The notes beneath the pieces are model-generated. The model had not been told where the DNA came from. It saw only the letters and a list, made by a program, of their open reading frames with translations, and searched no databases. The position numbers and the translations under genes were made by a program. Shown here piece by piece: positions 41,680-50,298 of a stretch of DNA of 64,000 nucleotides. The DNA lies in the NCBI RefSeq assembly GCF_017916425.1, contig NZ_JAFMSX010000003.1, forward strand, positions 62,001-126,000. The letters run 5' to 3'. Every line of letters begins with the position of its first letter. Position 1 is the first letter of the stretch. The stretch is from Nocardioides sp. SYSU D00065 (GTDB lineage Bacteria > Actinomycetota > Actinomycetes > Propionibacteriales > Nocardioidaceae).

Positions 41680-42358
41680 GACACCCCGCGACGAGCGGTG
41701 CCCGCTCGTCGCGTCGCTCGCCTGAGGCGGCCCGCACCGATCCGATCGGGCGGGCCGCTTTCGGCGTCGGGCGTACGACGCCTCGCAGCCGCTCGAGGGC
41801 GAGCTCGACCTCGTCCTTCCAGCGCAGCGCCGTGCGCAGCTCCATCCGCATCCGCGGTGTCGTCGGGTGGGCGCGCTGGGTCTTGAAGCCCACGCTGCCG
41901 AGGAACTCCGCCGGCAGCACGCACCCGTCCGAGCGGCCCCGCGTGTCGCCGTACGCCTCGATCGCCGTGTGGCCCCGGGCGACGAGGTCGGCCGCCATCG
42001 CCTGCACGAGCAGCCGCCCGAGTCCGCCGCGGCGCATCGCGGGCTCGACCCAGGCCGTGGCAGCGACGACCGCGTCCGCCGACGCCGGAGCCGTCGGCAG
42101 CGCCACCGCGCCGGGCAGCCTCGCCGCGGGCGCGTACACGATGTGCCCGACGACCCGGCCGTCGACGTGGAGCACGCGGCCGCACGAGCCCCAGTCGCGC
42201 AGCACCCCGGACAGCCAGCTCTCCTTCTGCGCGATGCGCTCCCGCTCGTCGAGCCGGGCCCGTTCGACCGGCCCTAGCTCCCAGAACAGGCAGGCGCGGA
42301 CCGGGTCGGCCAGCTCCGCGAGGTGGTCGACCGTCAGGCGCTCGGTCTTGCGGGACAC
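41672..42358 (-). CDS. GNAT family N-acetyltransferase
   Basis: 228 residues from the GTG at 42358. The acetyl-CoA motif is MRRGGLGRLLVQAMAADLVARG; the preceding strand is VVAATAWVEPAM, and GSVGFKTQRAHPTTPRMRMELR ends the fold. TAGCAT lies 6 bases before the GTG (leaderless type). The last 25 residues are encoded by the two hairpins that terminate trxA, so this tail is probably non-functional sequence. The acceptor substrate is unknown. It diverges from the aminotransferase gene. Confidence 0.88.
   Translation of the reverse strand: MSRKTERLTVDHLAELADPVRACLFWELGPVERARLDERERIAQKESWLSGVLRDWGSCGRVLHVDGRVVGHIVYAPAARLPGAVALPTAPASADAVVAATAWVEPAMRRGGLGRLLVQAMAADLVARGHTAIEAYGDTRGRSDGCVLPAEFLGSVGFKTQRAHPTTPRMRMELRTALRWKDEVELALERLRGVVRPTPKAARPIGSVRAASGERRDERAPLVAGCLR
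41687..41713 (+). terminator. trxA terminator hairpin 1
   Basis: CGCGACGAGCGG-tgc-CCGCTCGTCGCG, a perfect 12-bp stem beginning 8 bases after the trxA stop. It lies inside the 3' coding end of the convergent GNAT gene. Confidence 0.75.
41727..41758 (+). terminator. trxA terminator hairpin 2
   Basis: GCGGCCCGC, one bulged A, CCGAT-ccg-ATCGG, GCGGGCCGC, followed by TTT. A 14-bp stem within the GNAT coding sequence, it is the stronger candidate terminator for trxA. Confidence 0.72.
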
Positions 42359-42399
42359 ATCGCGATGCTAGCCCCGCCGCTGGCCTGAGAGGATGCAGC

Positions 42400-43614
42400 G
42401 TGCGCCCGATCCGACAGAGCAAGAAGCTGCAAGGTGTCCGCTACGACGTGCGTGGCCCCATCCTGGTGGAGGCCCAGCGTCTCGAGGCCGAGGGACACCG
42501 GATCCTCAAGCTCAACATCGGCAACACCGCCCCGTTCGGCTTCACCGCGCCCGAGCAGATCGTCGCCGACATGGTGCACCACCTGCCGCAGTCGCAGGGC
42601 TACGCCGACTCCCAGGGCATCTGGTCGGCCCGGACCGCGGTGATGCACTACTACCAGTCGCACGGCTTGCGTGACGTCGGCGTCGAGGACGTCTTCATCG
42701 GCAACGGGGTCTCCGAGCTGATCTCGATGGTGCTCCAGGCGTTCGTCGACGACGGCAACGAGATCCTCGTGCCGGCTCCCGACTACCCGCTGTGGACCGC
42801 TGCCGTCACGCTCGCCGGCGGCATCCCGGTGCACTACCGCTGCGACGAGGAGGACGACTGGAACCCCGACCTCGCCGACATCGAGGCCAAGATCACCGAG
42901 AACACCCACGCTCTCGTCATCATCAACCCCAACAACCCCACCGGCGCGGTCTACAGCGAGGAGATCGTCAAGGGGCTGGTCGACATCGCCCGGCGCCACC
43001 AGCTCGTGGTAATGGCCGACGAGATCTACGAGAAGATCCTGTTCGAGGACGCCGAGCACCACCACGCGGCGACCTTCGCCGGCAACGACGTCCTGTGCCT
43101 GACGTTCTCCGGGCTTTCTAAGGCCTACCGGGTGTGCGGCTACCGGGCCGGCTGGGTGATGGTGTCGGGACCCAAGGAGGTCGCGACGGACTTTCTCGAG
43201 GGCCTCACGCTCATCGCCAACATGCGGATGTGCGCCAACGTGCCGGCGCAGCACGCGATCCAGACCGCCCTCGGGGGCTATCAGTCGATCGAGGAGCTGA
43301 TCGGCCCCGGCGGACGCCTCTACGAGCAGGCGATGCTGGCGCACCGGCTGCTCAACGAGATCCCTGGGGTGAGCAGCGTGAAGCCGCGGGGGGCGCTGTA
43401 CTGCTTCCCCCGCCTCGATCCCGACGTGTACGCCGTCGAGGACGACCAGGAGCTGGTGATCGACCTCCTGCGCGCGAAGAAGATCCTGGTCACCCACGGC
43501 ACGGGCTTCAACTGGCCGACGCCCGACCACTTCCGCCTCGTGACGCTCCCAGAGGCGAGCGTGCTCGAGGAGGCGATCGGTCGGATCGCCGACTTCCTGG
43601 CGACCCGCCGCTGA
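42400..43614 (+). CDS. PLP-dependent aminotransferase, AlaA (alanine transaminase)-like
   Basis: 404 residues of fold-type I aminotransferase. Lys241 in SGLSKAYRVCGYRAGW binds PLP. IINPNNPTGAVYSEE, MADEIYEKILFEDA and NIGNTAPFGFTAPEQI are closest in style to the AlaA/AspC-related alanine aminotransferase group. It probably converts pyruvate and glutamate to alanine and 2-oxoglutarate. The GTG at 42400 is preceded by GAGAGGATGC. Exact specificity is not certain. Confidence 0.9.
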   Translation: MRPIRQSKKLQGVRYDVRGPILVEAQRLEAEGHRILKLNIGNTAPFGFTAPEQIVADMVHHLPQSQGYADSQGIWSARTAVMHYYQSHGLRDVGVEDVFIGNGVSELISMVLQAFVDDGNEILVPAPDYPLWTAAVTLAGGIPVHYRCDEEDDWNPDLADIEAKITENTHALVIINPNNPTGAVYSEEIVKGLVDIARRHQLVVMADEIYEKILFEDAEHHHAATFAGNDVLCLTFSGLSKAYRVCGYRAGWVMVSGPKEVATDFLEGLTLIANMRMCANVPAQHAIQTALGGYQSIEELIGPGGRLYEQAMLAHRLLNEIPGVSSVKPRGALYCFPRLDPDVYAVEDDQELVIDLLRAKKILVTHGTGFNWPTPDHFRLVTLPEASVLEEAIGRIADFLATRR

Positions 43615-43647
43615 CGCTGCGACGGCTCGGACCCTAGGCTCCTCGTC

Positions 43648-44415
43648 ATGCGCGACCTGACCTACCCGCCGATCATCGCCACCGCCAAGGCCGGGTTCCG
43701 CGCGCTGGGGCAGCGCTTCGAGATGACCGGCACCGAGCACGTGCCGCGCGACGGTGGTGTGCTCCTGGCCTTCAACCACGTCAGCTACCTCGACTTCATC
43801 TACGGCGGGCTCGCAGCCCACCCCTCTCGGCGCCTCGTGCGGTTCATGGCCAAGCGCGAGATCTTCGACCACGCCGTCGCGGGACCGGTCATGCGCTCGA
43901 TGCACCACATCGAGGTCGACCGCGGGGAGGGCGTCGCGAGCTTCCACACGGCCGTCGAGCAGCTGCGCAGCGGTGAGGCCGTCGGCATCTTCCCCGAGGC
44001 GACGATCTCCCGGGCGATGGAGCTCAAGGAGTTCAAGACCGGGGCCGTCCGGATCGCCGCCGCCGCCGGCGTACCTCTCGTCCCTGTGATCCTCTGGGGC
44101 ACCCAGCGGATGATGACCAAGGACCATCCGCGGGACTTCTCGCGCGGCAAGACGATCGCGATCCGCGTCGGTGCGCCGATCCACCCCACCGGTGCCGACC
44201 CCGCTGCCGAGACGACCACCCTCCGTGCGCGGATGTCGCAGATGCTCGCCGAGACCATCGCCGCCTACCCGGCGGACGAGCAGCCACCCGGTGCCTGGTG
44301 GGTGCCGGCGTCGATGGGCGGCGGCGCACCGACGCTGGAGGAGGCGGCGGCGCTGGACCGCACGGAGCAGCGCGAGCGAGCCAAGCGGCGGGCACCCAAG
44401 CGCGCCCGGCGCTGA
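43648..44415 (+). CDS. 1-acyl-glycerol-3-phosphate acyltransferase family protein (PlsC-like)
   Basis: 255 residues. The HX4D catalytic motif is His44-VSYL-Asp49 (FNHVSYLDF), followed by the glycerol-phosphate-binding GIFPEATISRA and VPLVPVILWGTQRM. The C-terminal 40 residues are basic and disordered. It acylates lysophosphatidate or a related phospholipid precursor at the membrane. TAGGCT (43635-43640) lies 7 bases before the ATG, suggesting a leaderless transcript. Confidence 0.92.
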   Translation: MRDLTYPPIIATAKAGFRALGQRFEMTGTEHVPRDGGVLLAFNHVSYLDFIYGGLAAHPSRRLVRFMAKREIFDHAVAGPVMRSMHHIEVDRGEGVASFHTAVEQLRSGEAVGIFPEATISRAMELKEFKTGAVRIAAAAGVPLVPVILWGTQRMMTKDHPRDFSRGKTIAIRVGAPIHPTGADPAAETTTLRARMSQMLAETIAAYPADEQPPGAWWVPASMGGGAPTLEEAAALDRTEQRERAKRRAPKRARR

Positions 44416-44429
44416 GTGGCTTCATCGAC

Positions 44430-44463
44430 CTGACGACTCGTCGATAGGCCGCTCAGTCGTCAG
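44430..44463 (+). terminator. inverted repeat between convergent plsC-like and parB genes
   Basis: CTGACGACT (44430-44438) and AGTCGTCAG (44455-44463), perfect 9-bp arms 14 bases after the acyltransferase stop. An overlapping ATCGAC/GTCGAT pair is present. T-rich sequence (CGTTTTGTCGACTTTTC) follows, a rare AT-rich patch here. It may terminate both genes. Confidence 0.6.
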
Positions 44464-44570
44464 ATCGCTTTAGCGTTTTGTCGACTTTTCAGATCGCACG
44501 AGGCGGACTCGTCCCGGCCGAGGGGACGGACCTCAGTCGCTGCTCTCCCGCCTCCCGGCGGGCCGGCAGC

Positions 44571-45572
44571 TCAGTCCGGACGGTCCTCGCGGCGCGGGTC
44601 CATGATGTCGACGATCCGGCGCAGGTCGTCGAGGCTGGCGAACTCGACGGTGATCTTGCCCTTCGCCTTGCCGAGGTCGACCTTGACACGGGTCTCCAGC
44701 CGATCGGAGAGCCGGTCGGCCAGCTCGCTGAGACCCGGCGCGACGGGCTTCCTCCGGACGACGCGCGGCGTCGCGTCGTCGGTGACCCCCACGGACACGA
44801 TCTCCTCGAGGCCGCGCACGGAGATGCCTTCCGCCGTCACCCGGGCCGCGAGCCGGTCCTGGAGGTCGGCGTCGTCCACGCTCAGCAACGCACGAGCGTG
44901 CCCCGCGGACAGCACGCCGGCGGCGACCCGCCGCTGCACTGCCGGGGACAGCTTGAGCAGGCGCAGTGTGTTGGAGATCTGAGGCCGGGACCGGCCGATG
45001 CGCTGCGCCAGTTCCTCGTGGGTGCAGCCGAAGTCCTCGAGCAGCTGTCCGTACGCGGCTGCCTCCTCCAGCGGGTTGAGCTGGGAGCGGTGCAGGTTCT
45101 CCAACAACGCGTCGCGCAGCATGTCGTTGTCGTCGGTCTCCCGGACGATGGCCGGGATGGTGTCGCGGCCGGCCTGCTGCGAGGCGCGCCACCGCCGCTC
45201 GCCCATGATCAGCTCGTAGGACTCCTGGCCGGTGCGGCGCACCACCACCGGCTGCAGCAGCCCGACCTCGCGGATCGAGTGGACGAGCTCCGCGAGCGCC
45301 TCCTCCTCGAACACCTGACGCGGCTGGCGCGCATTGGGGCGCACCTGCGCGATGGGAAGCTCGGCGAAGTAGGCCCCGGCCACCGATCCGCCGGCGACCG
45401 CCGCTGCCTCGCCCAACGAGGGCGGCGCGCCATCGCCCACGGATGCGGAGCCGTCCACCGACGTGGTGTCGGGAGCAGGCGCGGCCGCGGGAGCCTGCTG
45501 CTGGCTGGGCCCGGTGGGGATCAGGGATCCCAGACCACGGCCGAGTCCACGACGGGGCGGGGTGCTGGTCAC
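44571..45572 (-). CDS. parB: chromosome partitioning protein ParB (CTPase, parS-binding)
   Basis: 333 residues. The N-terminal [11 protein letters not shown] binds ParA. The CTP-binding domain has [36 protein letters not shown] and GERRWRAS. The parS-binding helix-turn-helix is [23 protein letters not shown]. The C-terminal dimer domain ends [19 protein letters not shown]. It loads at parS and slides as a clamp to segregate the origin. A disordered Pro/Ala stretch of about 45 residues follows the ParA-binding motif. The GTG overlaps the parA stop by 4 bases. Confidence 0.97.
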   Translation of the reverse strand: MTSTPPRRGLGRGLGSLIPTGPSQQQAPAAAPAPDTTSVDGSASVGDGAPPSLGEAAAVAGGSVAGAYFAELPIAQVRPNARQPRQVFEEEALAELVHSIREVGLLQPVVVRRTGQESYELIMGERRWRASQQAGRDTIPAIVRETDDNDMLRDALLENLHRSQLNPLEEAAAYGQLLEDFGCTHEELAQRIGRSRPQISNTLRLLKLSPAVQRRVAAGVLSAGHARALLSVDDADLQDRLAARVTAEGISVRGLEEIVSVGVTDDATPRVVRRKPVAPGLSELADRLSDRLETRVKVDLGKAKGKITVEFASLDDLRRIVDIMDPRREDRPD

Positions 45573-46702
45573 GCAGGTGCTCCTCTGGTGGCGATCTCTC
45601 GGGCGGCCTCGAGGTAGGAGAGTGCTCCCGCCGACGCCGGGTCGTAGGTCATGACCGTCTGTCCGTAGGACGGCGCCTCGGACACCCGGACCGACCGCGG
45701 CACGGCCGTCTTGAGCACCTGGTCGCCGAAGTGTCCACGTACCTCCTCGGCGACGCCCGCAGCCAGACGTGTGCGAGCGTCGTACATCGTGAGCAGGATC
45801 GTCGACACGACGAGGTTCGGGTTGAGGTGCTGGCGCACCATCTCGACGGTCTCGAGCAGCTGGCCGAGGCCCTCGAGGGCGTAGTACTCGGCCTGGATCG
45901 GGATGAACATCTCGCGGCCGGCGACCAGAGCGTTGAGGGTGAGCAGGCCCAGCGACGGCGGGCAGTCCACGAGGACGTAGTCGAAGCGGTCGTCGCCGAC
46001 CTCGGCGGCCGAGCCCACGAGAGGGTGGGCGCTGATCGCCCGGGACAGGCGCTGCTCACGAGCGACGACGCTGACGAGCTCGATCTCCGCTCCCGCGAGG
46101 TCGATGGTGGCGGGCACCACCCAGAGCCCGGGGAGGTCGGCGCACTCGGTCACGACCTCGACCAACGGTCGGCCGTCGACGAGCACGTCGTACGTCGACG
46201 GCACGCCACGATGGTGGTCGACCCCGAGCGCGGTCGAGGCGTTGCCCTGCGGGTCGAGGTCGATCACCAGCACCCGCTGGCCGAGCTGGGCGAGACCCGC
46301 GGCGACGTTCACGGTGGAGGTCGTCTTGCCGACCCCGCCCTTCTGGTTCGCCACGACAAGGACCCGGGTGGCGTCCGGACGGGGTACGCCCTGCCGACGC
46401 AGACCGCCGGTTCGCGCCAGGACGGAGTGCTGTGCGGCCTGTGCCAGCGGCGTGGTCTGGTCCTGGAACTCGTTGTCCTGGGCTGCGACGTCGGCCGCGG
46501 TGCGCGGCTGCCATGCAGGTCGTGTTTCACGTGAAACAGCGCCCGGCGTTTCACGTGAAACACCCATGTCCACTCCCTGTGGAGAAAAGCCCCCGCCCTG
46601 TGGAGAACCACGCTCAGCACCGCTGTCGGCACCGGTGGAAAACTCCTGACGCTGGCCATCGCCGCGCCCGACCGCCGCCGGCGGGACGGGTTCGTTGGTC
46701 AC
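45569..46702 (-). CDS. parA: chromosome partitioning ATPase ParA with parS-encoding N-terminal extension
   Basis: 377 residues from the GTG at 46702, which has GGAGG 6 bases upstream. Deviant Walker A is [14 protein letters not shown] (second Lys at 126), with [33 protein letters not shown] and [15 protein letters not shown]. It is the ATP-dependent motor partner of ParB. About 110 residues of disordered N-terminal extension precede the ATPase. Within it, the perfect and near-perfect parS sites at 46523-46562 are translated as [17 protein letters not shown] sequence. A later start after the parS sites is possible, but none has as good a ribosome-binding site. Confidence 0.95.
   Translation of the reverse strand: MTNEPVPPAAVGRGDGQRQEFSTGADSGAERGSPQGGGFSPQGVDMGVSRETPGAVSRETRPAWQPRTAADVAAQDNEFQDQTTPLAQAAQHSVLARTGGLRRQGVPRPDATRVLVVANQKGGVGKTTSTVNVAAGLAQLGQRVLVIDLDPQGNASTALGVDHHRGVPSTYDVLVDGRPLVEVVTECADLPGLWVVPATIDLAGAEIELVSVVAREQRLSRAISAHPLVGSAAEVGDDRFDYVLVDCPPSLGLLTLNALVAGREMFIPIQAEYYALEGLGQLLETVEMVRQHLNPNLVVSTILLTMYDARTRLAAGVAEEVRGHFGDQVLKTAVPRSVRVSEAPSYGQTVMTYDPASAGALSYLEAAREIATRGAPA
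46523..46538. promoter_or_regulatory. parS site 1 (perfect)
   Basis: TGTTTCACGTGAAACA, the exact consensus ParB-binding palindrome, inside the 5' coding part of parA. Confidence 0.95.
46547..46562. promoter_or_regulatory. parS site 2
   Basis: CGTTTCACGTGAAACA, one mismatch to consensus at the outermost base, 8 bases after site 1, also inside parA and in the same reading frame. Confidence 0.92.
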
Positions 46703-46703
46703 G

Positions 46704-47450
46704 TCAGCCCTCCTCTCGCCGGGATGAAGTCCGCGCAGCTCCGCCACGTCGACGCTTCGCACCTGTCGTTGTGGCGCGCAGGGGCCAACCTATCCGCGAC
46801 GGGTCCGCCCACGACACCCGCACCACAGTGGTCGGCGGTTCCACCAGATCGACTCCCAGCTCGAGGACCTCAGGCTCGCCGCATCGCCACTGCTGAAGCA
46901 ACCCCCGCGACTCCTCGATCTCCTCGATCACCGACCGCCCCTTCATCGCGACGAGCGCGCCGCGGGGGGCCACCAAGGGCATCGACCACTCGAGCAACCT
47001 GCCGAGCGGGGCCACGGCGCGCGACGTCACCACGTCGAAGGTCGACCGACCGTGCAGCACCTCAGCGCGCCCCCGGACCACGGTCACGTGATCGAGCCGC
47101 AGCTCCGCGACGACCTCGTCGAGGAACGTCGTACGCCGCAGCAGCGGCTCCACCAGCGTCACGGACAGGTCGGGCCGGGCAATGGCCAGGACGAGCCCCG
47201 GCAGGCCGGCACCGGTGCCGATGTCGCATACCGTCGCCCCCTGCGGCACCGCTTCGGCCAGCACGGCTGAGTTCAGGACGTGCCGTTCCCACAGACGAGG
47301 CGCTTCCCGCGGTCCGATGAGCCCCCGAAGGACGCCCTCGGTCGCGAGGAGCTCCGTGTACCGCTCGGCGAGCGGGAGTCGTTCCACGCCGAACACCCCC
47401 TGCGCCTCATCGGGCACCGGGGGTGTTCCACGTGAAACATCGTCGCTCAC
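46704..47450 (-). CDS. rsmG: 16S rRNA (guanine-527-N7) methyltransferase RsmG
   Basis: 248 residues. The SAM-binding motif is VCDIGTGAGLPGLVLAIARPDLSVTLVEP, with LWERHVLNSAVLAE and FDVVTSRAVAPLGRLLEW. It modifies G527 of 16S rRNA; loss is known to give low-level streptomycin resistance. The C-terminus has a basic tail of about 25 residues. The start (GTG 47450) overlaps khpB by 4 bases, and parA starts right after its stop. A third parS site lies in codons 4-9. Confidence 0.96.
   Translation of the reverse strand: MSDDVSRGTPPVPDEAQGVFGVERLPLAERYTELLATEGVLRGLIGPREAPRLWERHVLNSAVLAEAVPQGATVCDIGTGAGLPGLVLAIARPDLSVTLVEPLLRRTTFLDEVVAELRLDHVTVVRGRAEVLHGRSTFDVVTSRAVAPLGRLLEWSMPLVAPRGALVAMKGRSVIEEIEESRGLLQQWRCGEPEVLELGVDLVEPPTTVVRVSWADPSRIGWPLRATTTGAKRRRGGAARTSSRREEG
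47424..47439. promoter_or_regulatory. parS site 3
   Basis: TGTTCCACGTGAAACA, one mismatch to consensus, located 11-26 bases inside rsmG, where it encodes VSRGT. Confidence 0.9.
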
Positions 47451-47995
47451 GCGGGAAGGATCACCACGTGGCGCTTCGGCTCCGCACCCTCGGACTCCGA
47501 GCTCAATCCGGCGGCAGCGACAACGTCGTGCACGACCTTGCGCTCGAACGCGCTCATTGGCTCGAGGGACAGGGACTCACCCGTCGCCTTGACCTCCGCG
47601 ATCGACTTCTCGGCCAGCGCGACCAGTCGGGTGCGCTGCTGGGCACGGTGACCACTGACGTCGAGCATCAGGCGCGAGCGCTCGCCGGTCTCGCGGTACA
47701 CAGCCAGCCGGGTCAGCTCCTGCAGCGCTTCGAGCACCTCGCCGTTGCGACCGACGAGCTGGCTCAGGTCCGCACCGCCGATCTGGACGCTGGCGCGGTC
47801 CCCCTCGACGTCCATGTCCAGGTCGCCATCGAGGTCCGCGATGTCGAGCAGCTCCTCGAGGTAGTCGGCCGCGATGTCACCCTCGCGCTCGAGCCGCTCC
47901 AGCTTCGACAGCCGCGCGCCGCCGGCGCCCTGGTTGTCAGCGACGTCGTCGGGGTGCGTCTCGTCGGCCGCGGGGTGGGTCGTCTGCTCGTTCAC
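47447..47995 (-). CDS. khpB: RNA-binding protein KhpB (Jag/EloR, KH-R3H)
   Basis: 182 residues from the GTG at 47995, chosen because GGAG lies 6 bases upstream (the ATG at 48016 has none). After an acidic N-terminus, the KH domain includes ADLSQLVGRNGEVLEALQELTRLAV, and the R3H domain includes SAFERKVVHDVVAAAGLSSESEGAEPKRHVVI. In other bacteria KhpB pairs with KhpA to control cell-wall growth through RNA. It sits between yidC and rsmG in the standard rpmH operon. Confidence 0.93.
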   Translation of the reverse strand: MNEQTTHPAADETHPDDVADNQGAGGARLSKLERLEREGDIAADYLEELLDIADLDGDLDMDVEGDRASVQIGGADLSQLVGRNGEVLEALQELTRLAVYRETGERSRLMLDVSGHRAQQRTRLVALAEKSIAEVKATGESLSLEPMSAFERKVVHDVVAAAGLSSESEGAEPKRHVVILPA

Positions 47996-48054
47996 GTGTA
48001 TCTCCTGCGTCTGCATGAGGGAGGCGACCGTCGCCGGGCGCCCGGGTCACTGGG

Positions 48055-49029
48055 TCAGCGCTTCTTCTTGCTGCGCTGCGCCTTGGTCTGGCGCTGCGGC
48101 TGCTGCCGCACCTGCTGGGCCTTCTCCGCCCGCTTGGCCTCAGCCTCGGCGGCGATCCGCTCCTCCTCGAGCTGCGCGGGGGTCTTCAGCCCCTTGCGCT
48201 CGGCCTTCGCGCGATCCCGCTGCTCCTTGGCCTCCGCCGCGGGAGTGCCCGGGGCGGGGTTGTTGCGGATGACGTAGAACTGCTGGCCCATCGTCCACAG
48301 GTTCGAGGTCGTCCAGTAGAACAGGACGCCGACCGGGAAGGCGATGCCGCCGACGGCGAACACCACGGGCAGGACGTAGAGGAGCAGCTTCTGCTGCTGC
48401 GCGTAGGGCCCGGTCAACGCATCGGCCGGCATGTTCTTGCTCATCAGCTGGCGCTGGGTGAGGAACGTGGTCGCCGTCATCGCCAGCACGAGCAGCGCCG
48501 CGAGCACCCGGACGCCGATGTCGTCGGTGTTCATGAACGTGTCGGAGATCTTCGCGCCCAGGAAGACCGCGTCGCCGAACTGGGTGTTGAGCTGCTCGGT
48601 CATCAGCCCCCGCTCGTGCGCGGGGTCCTTGGCAGCCTGGTCGATGAGGCGGAACAGCGCCAGGAAGATCGGCATCTGCAGCAGGATCGGCAGGCACGAG
48701 GCGAACGGGTTGGTGCCCGACTCCTTGTACAGCTTCATCGTCTCCTGGGCGAGCTTCTCCCGGTCGTGCCCGTACTTCTTCTGCAGCTCGCGCACCTTGG
48801 GCTGGACCAGCTGCATGTTGCGGCTGGACTTGATCTGCTTCACGAACAGCGGGATCAGCGCCATCCGGATCACCAGGGTGAGGCCGATGATCGAGAGCAC
48901 CCAGGCGGTGCCGGAGGCCTCGCCGAACAGACCACCGAAGAGCTTGTGGAAGCCCACCAGGACCGCGGAGATGACGTAGTAGAGCGGCGCCATGATCGCG
49001 CCGCCGATGTCACCGAAGAAGTCGAGCAC
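48055..49029 (-). CDS. yidC: membrane protein insertase YidC
   Basis: 324 residues with five helices. SAVLVGFHKLFGGLFGEASGTAWVLSIIGLTLVIRMALIPLFVKQIKSS includes the conserved cytoplasmic-side Arg that contacts substrates. MPIFLALFRLIDQA and IAFPVGVLFYWTTSNLWTMGQQFY follow. The C-terminus is a long basic tail (RQQPQRQTKAQRSKKKR). It inserts membrane proteins alone or with SecYEG. The GTG directly follows the yidD stop (TGAGTG). Confidence 0.96.
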   Translation of the reverse strand: MLDFFGDIGGAIMAPLYYVISAVLVGFHKLFGGLFGEASGTAWVLSIIGLTLVIRMALIPLFVKQIKSSRNMQLVQPKVRELQKKYGHDREKLAQETMKLYKESGTNPFASCLPILLQMPIFLALFRLIDQAAKDPAHERGLMTEQLNTQFGDAVFLGAKISDTFMNTDDIGVRVLAALLVLAMTATTFLTQRQLMSKNMPADALTGPYAQQQKLLLYVLPVVFAVGGIAFPVGVLFYWTTSNLWTMGQQFYVIRNNPAPGTPAAEAKEQRDRAKAERKGLKTPAQLEEERIAAEAEAKRAEKAQQVRQQPQRQTKAQRSKKKR

Positions 49030-49284
49030 TCATGCTCCTCGAGTTGCAGGGGTCTCCGCGGCCGGCCTGGCGCGGGAGGGAACGGGGTCGTAGCCGCCGT
49101 CGGCCCAGGGGTGGCACCGGGCGATACGGCGTACGGAGAGCCATGTGCCGCGCAGGGAGCCGTGCTCGGTGACGGCCTCGAGGGCGTACGCCGAGCAGCT
49201 CGGGTGGTAGCGGCACACCTGGCCGTAGAGCGGGCTGATCGCGAACCGCCAGGCGCGGATGAATCCGATGAGCAGGCGCTTCAC
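49030..49284 (-). CDS. yidD: membrane protein insertion efficiency factor YidD
   Basis: 84 residues. [38 protein letters not shown] and [17 protein letters not shown] are the DUF37/YidD signature with three conserved cysteines. It probably assists YidC at the membrane. The GTG overlaps the rnpA stop by 4 bases. Confidence 0.95.
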   Translation of the reverse strand: MKRLLIGFIRAWRFAISPLYGQVCRYHPSCSAYALEAVTEHGSLRGTWLSVRRIARCHPWADGGYDPVPSRARPAAETPATRGA

Positions 49285-49634
49285 GACGCGATCACCCGAC
49301 CGAGCGTACGGCCCAGGTCCGCCCCGAGTGCGGCGTACGACGCGTCGGCCGCCGCGGGGAGCGCCCGCACCACGAGAGCAGCACGACCCGGGAGCCCCTC
49401 CAGCGTCGGAAGGTGCTCCCGGGTCAGGTGGCGCAGTCGTCTCTTCACGCGGTTGCGGGTCGCGGCGTTGCCCACGGCCTTGCTGACCGTGAACCCCACC
49501 TGGACCGGGAGCGGCTCTGCGTCGGGATCCACCCAGAGGTGGACGACCAGCGTGGAGCAGCCGGCCCGTCGCCCGCTCCGGACCGCGCGGCGGAAGCCGT
49601 CACTGTCGGTGAGGCGGTGGACAGCGGAGAGCAC
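49281..49634 (-). CDS. rnpA: ribonuclease P protein component
   Basis: 117 residues. [21 protein letters not shown] and the RNR motif [25 protein letters not shown] are typical. It is the protein subunit that helps RNase P RNA mature tRNA 5' ends. It lies 24 bases after rpmH and overlaps yidD. Confidence 0.96.
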   Translation of the reverse strand: MLSAVHRLTDSDGFRRAVRSGRRAGCSTLVVHLWVDPDAEPLPVQVGFTVSKAVGNAATRNRVKRRLRHLTREHLPTLEGLPGRAALVVRALPAAADASYAALGADLGRTLGRVIAS

Positions 49635-49658
49635 GGCGGGTGCCGTGAGCTCGGGCCG

Positions 49659-49796
49659 TCAGACTGCCAGGCTCTTGCGGCCCTTGCGGCGCCGGCTCGA
49701 CAGGATGGCGCGACCGGCACGGGTCCGCATGCGCAGGCGGAATCCGTGCACCTTGTGACGGCGACGGTTGTTCGGCTGGTACGTACGCTTGCTCAC
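49659..49796 (-). CDS. rpmH: 50S ribosomal protein bL34
   Basis: 45 residues, from a GTG at 49796 to a TGA at 49659-49661: [42 protein letters not shown]. This is the complete bL34 signature. It is the first gene of the leftward rpmH-rnpA-yidD-yidC-khpB-rsmG-parA-parB series. Its promoter must lie in the dnaA-side intergenic region. Confidence 0.97.
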   Translation of the reverse strand: MSKRTYQPNNRRRHKVHGFRLRMRTRAGRAILSSRRRKGRKSLAV

Positions 49797-50298
49797 GGCT
49801 CTTCTCCGAAGGTTTCGAGGGATGTCCACTCCACGCGAGGACGGCGCAGGTCATTCGGCCGGCACCGCCCACCCACGCGGCCGCCCGGATGGCGGATCGT
49901 GGACATGCGGCACCCGTCGACACGGAGCGACCGGCCAACGGTACGCGGTGCGGAAACAGGGGGTCAAACCCTCGCGCACCTGCGCCCGGCCGCCCTGTGG
50001 ATGACGGCTTGCCCGTGCCCTCGGGAAGTTGTTACGTTCGCGGTCTTCGAGGCCTGTGGACAACATATGCCGAGCAGGGTGGACGGCGCGCCGTGGCCCA
50101 CCGCACACCTTCGGTGAACACGCCGATGACCTGCGGAAATGCTGGCATGATCACTGCTTGCGCGTCTCGGAGGGTCCTGGCCCCGACGGTCGGGCCCAGG
50201 AGTTCACAGCTTGTGGACAACTCTGTGGACCAGTGCGGCAGCCGGCCGGCGCGAGCCACACCCCAGGGCAATCTCACGGTGAAAGCGAAGGCGGTCCG
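49797..50298. other. rpmH-dnaA intergenic region, part of the origin, with DnaA boxes
   Basis: 502 bases with no supported gene. DnaA boxes in reverse: TGTGGATGA (49996-50004), TGTGGACAA (50055-50063), TGTGGACAA (50212-50220) and TGTGGACCA (50225-50233). The two TGTGGACAA are perfect to the actinobacterial TTGTCCACA. The region holds the promoters of the divergent rpmH and dnaA and probably contributes to oriC or dnaA autoregulation. Confidence 0.8.

Noticed and set aside
47995..48016. ATG at 48016 as khpB start
   Set aside because: It lacks a ribosome-binding site, while the GTG at 47995 has GGAG 6 bases upstream.
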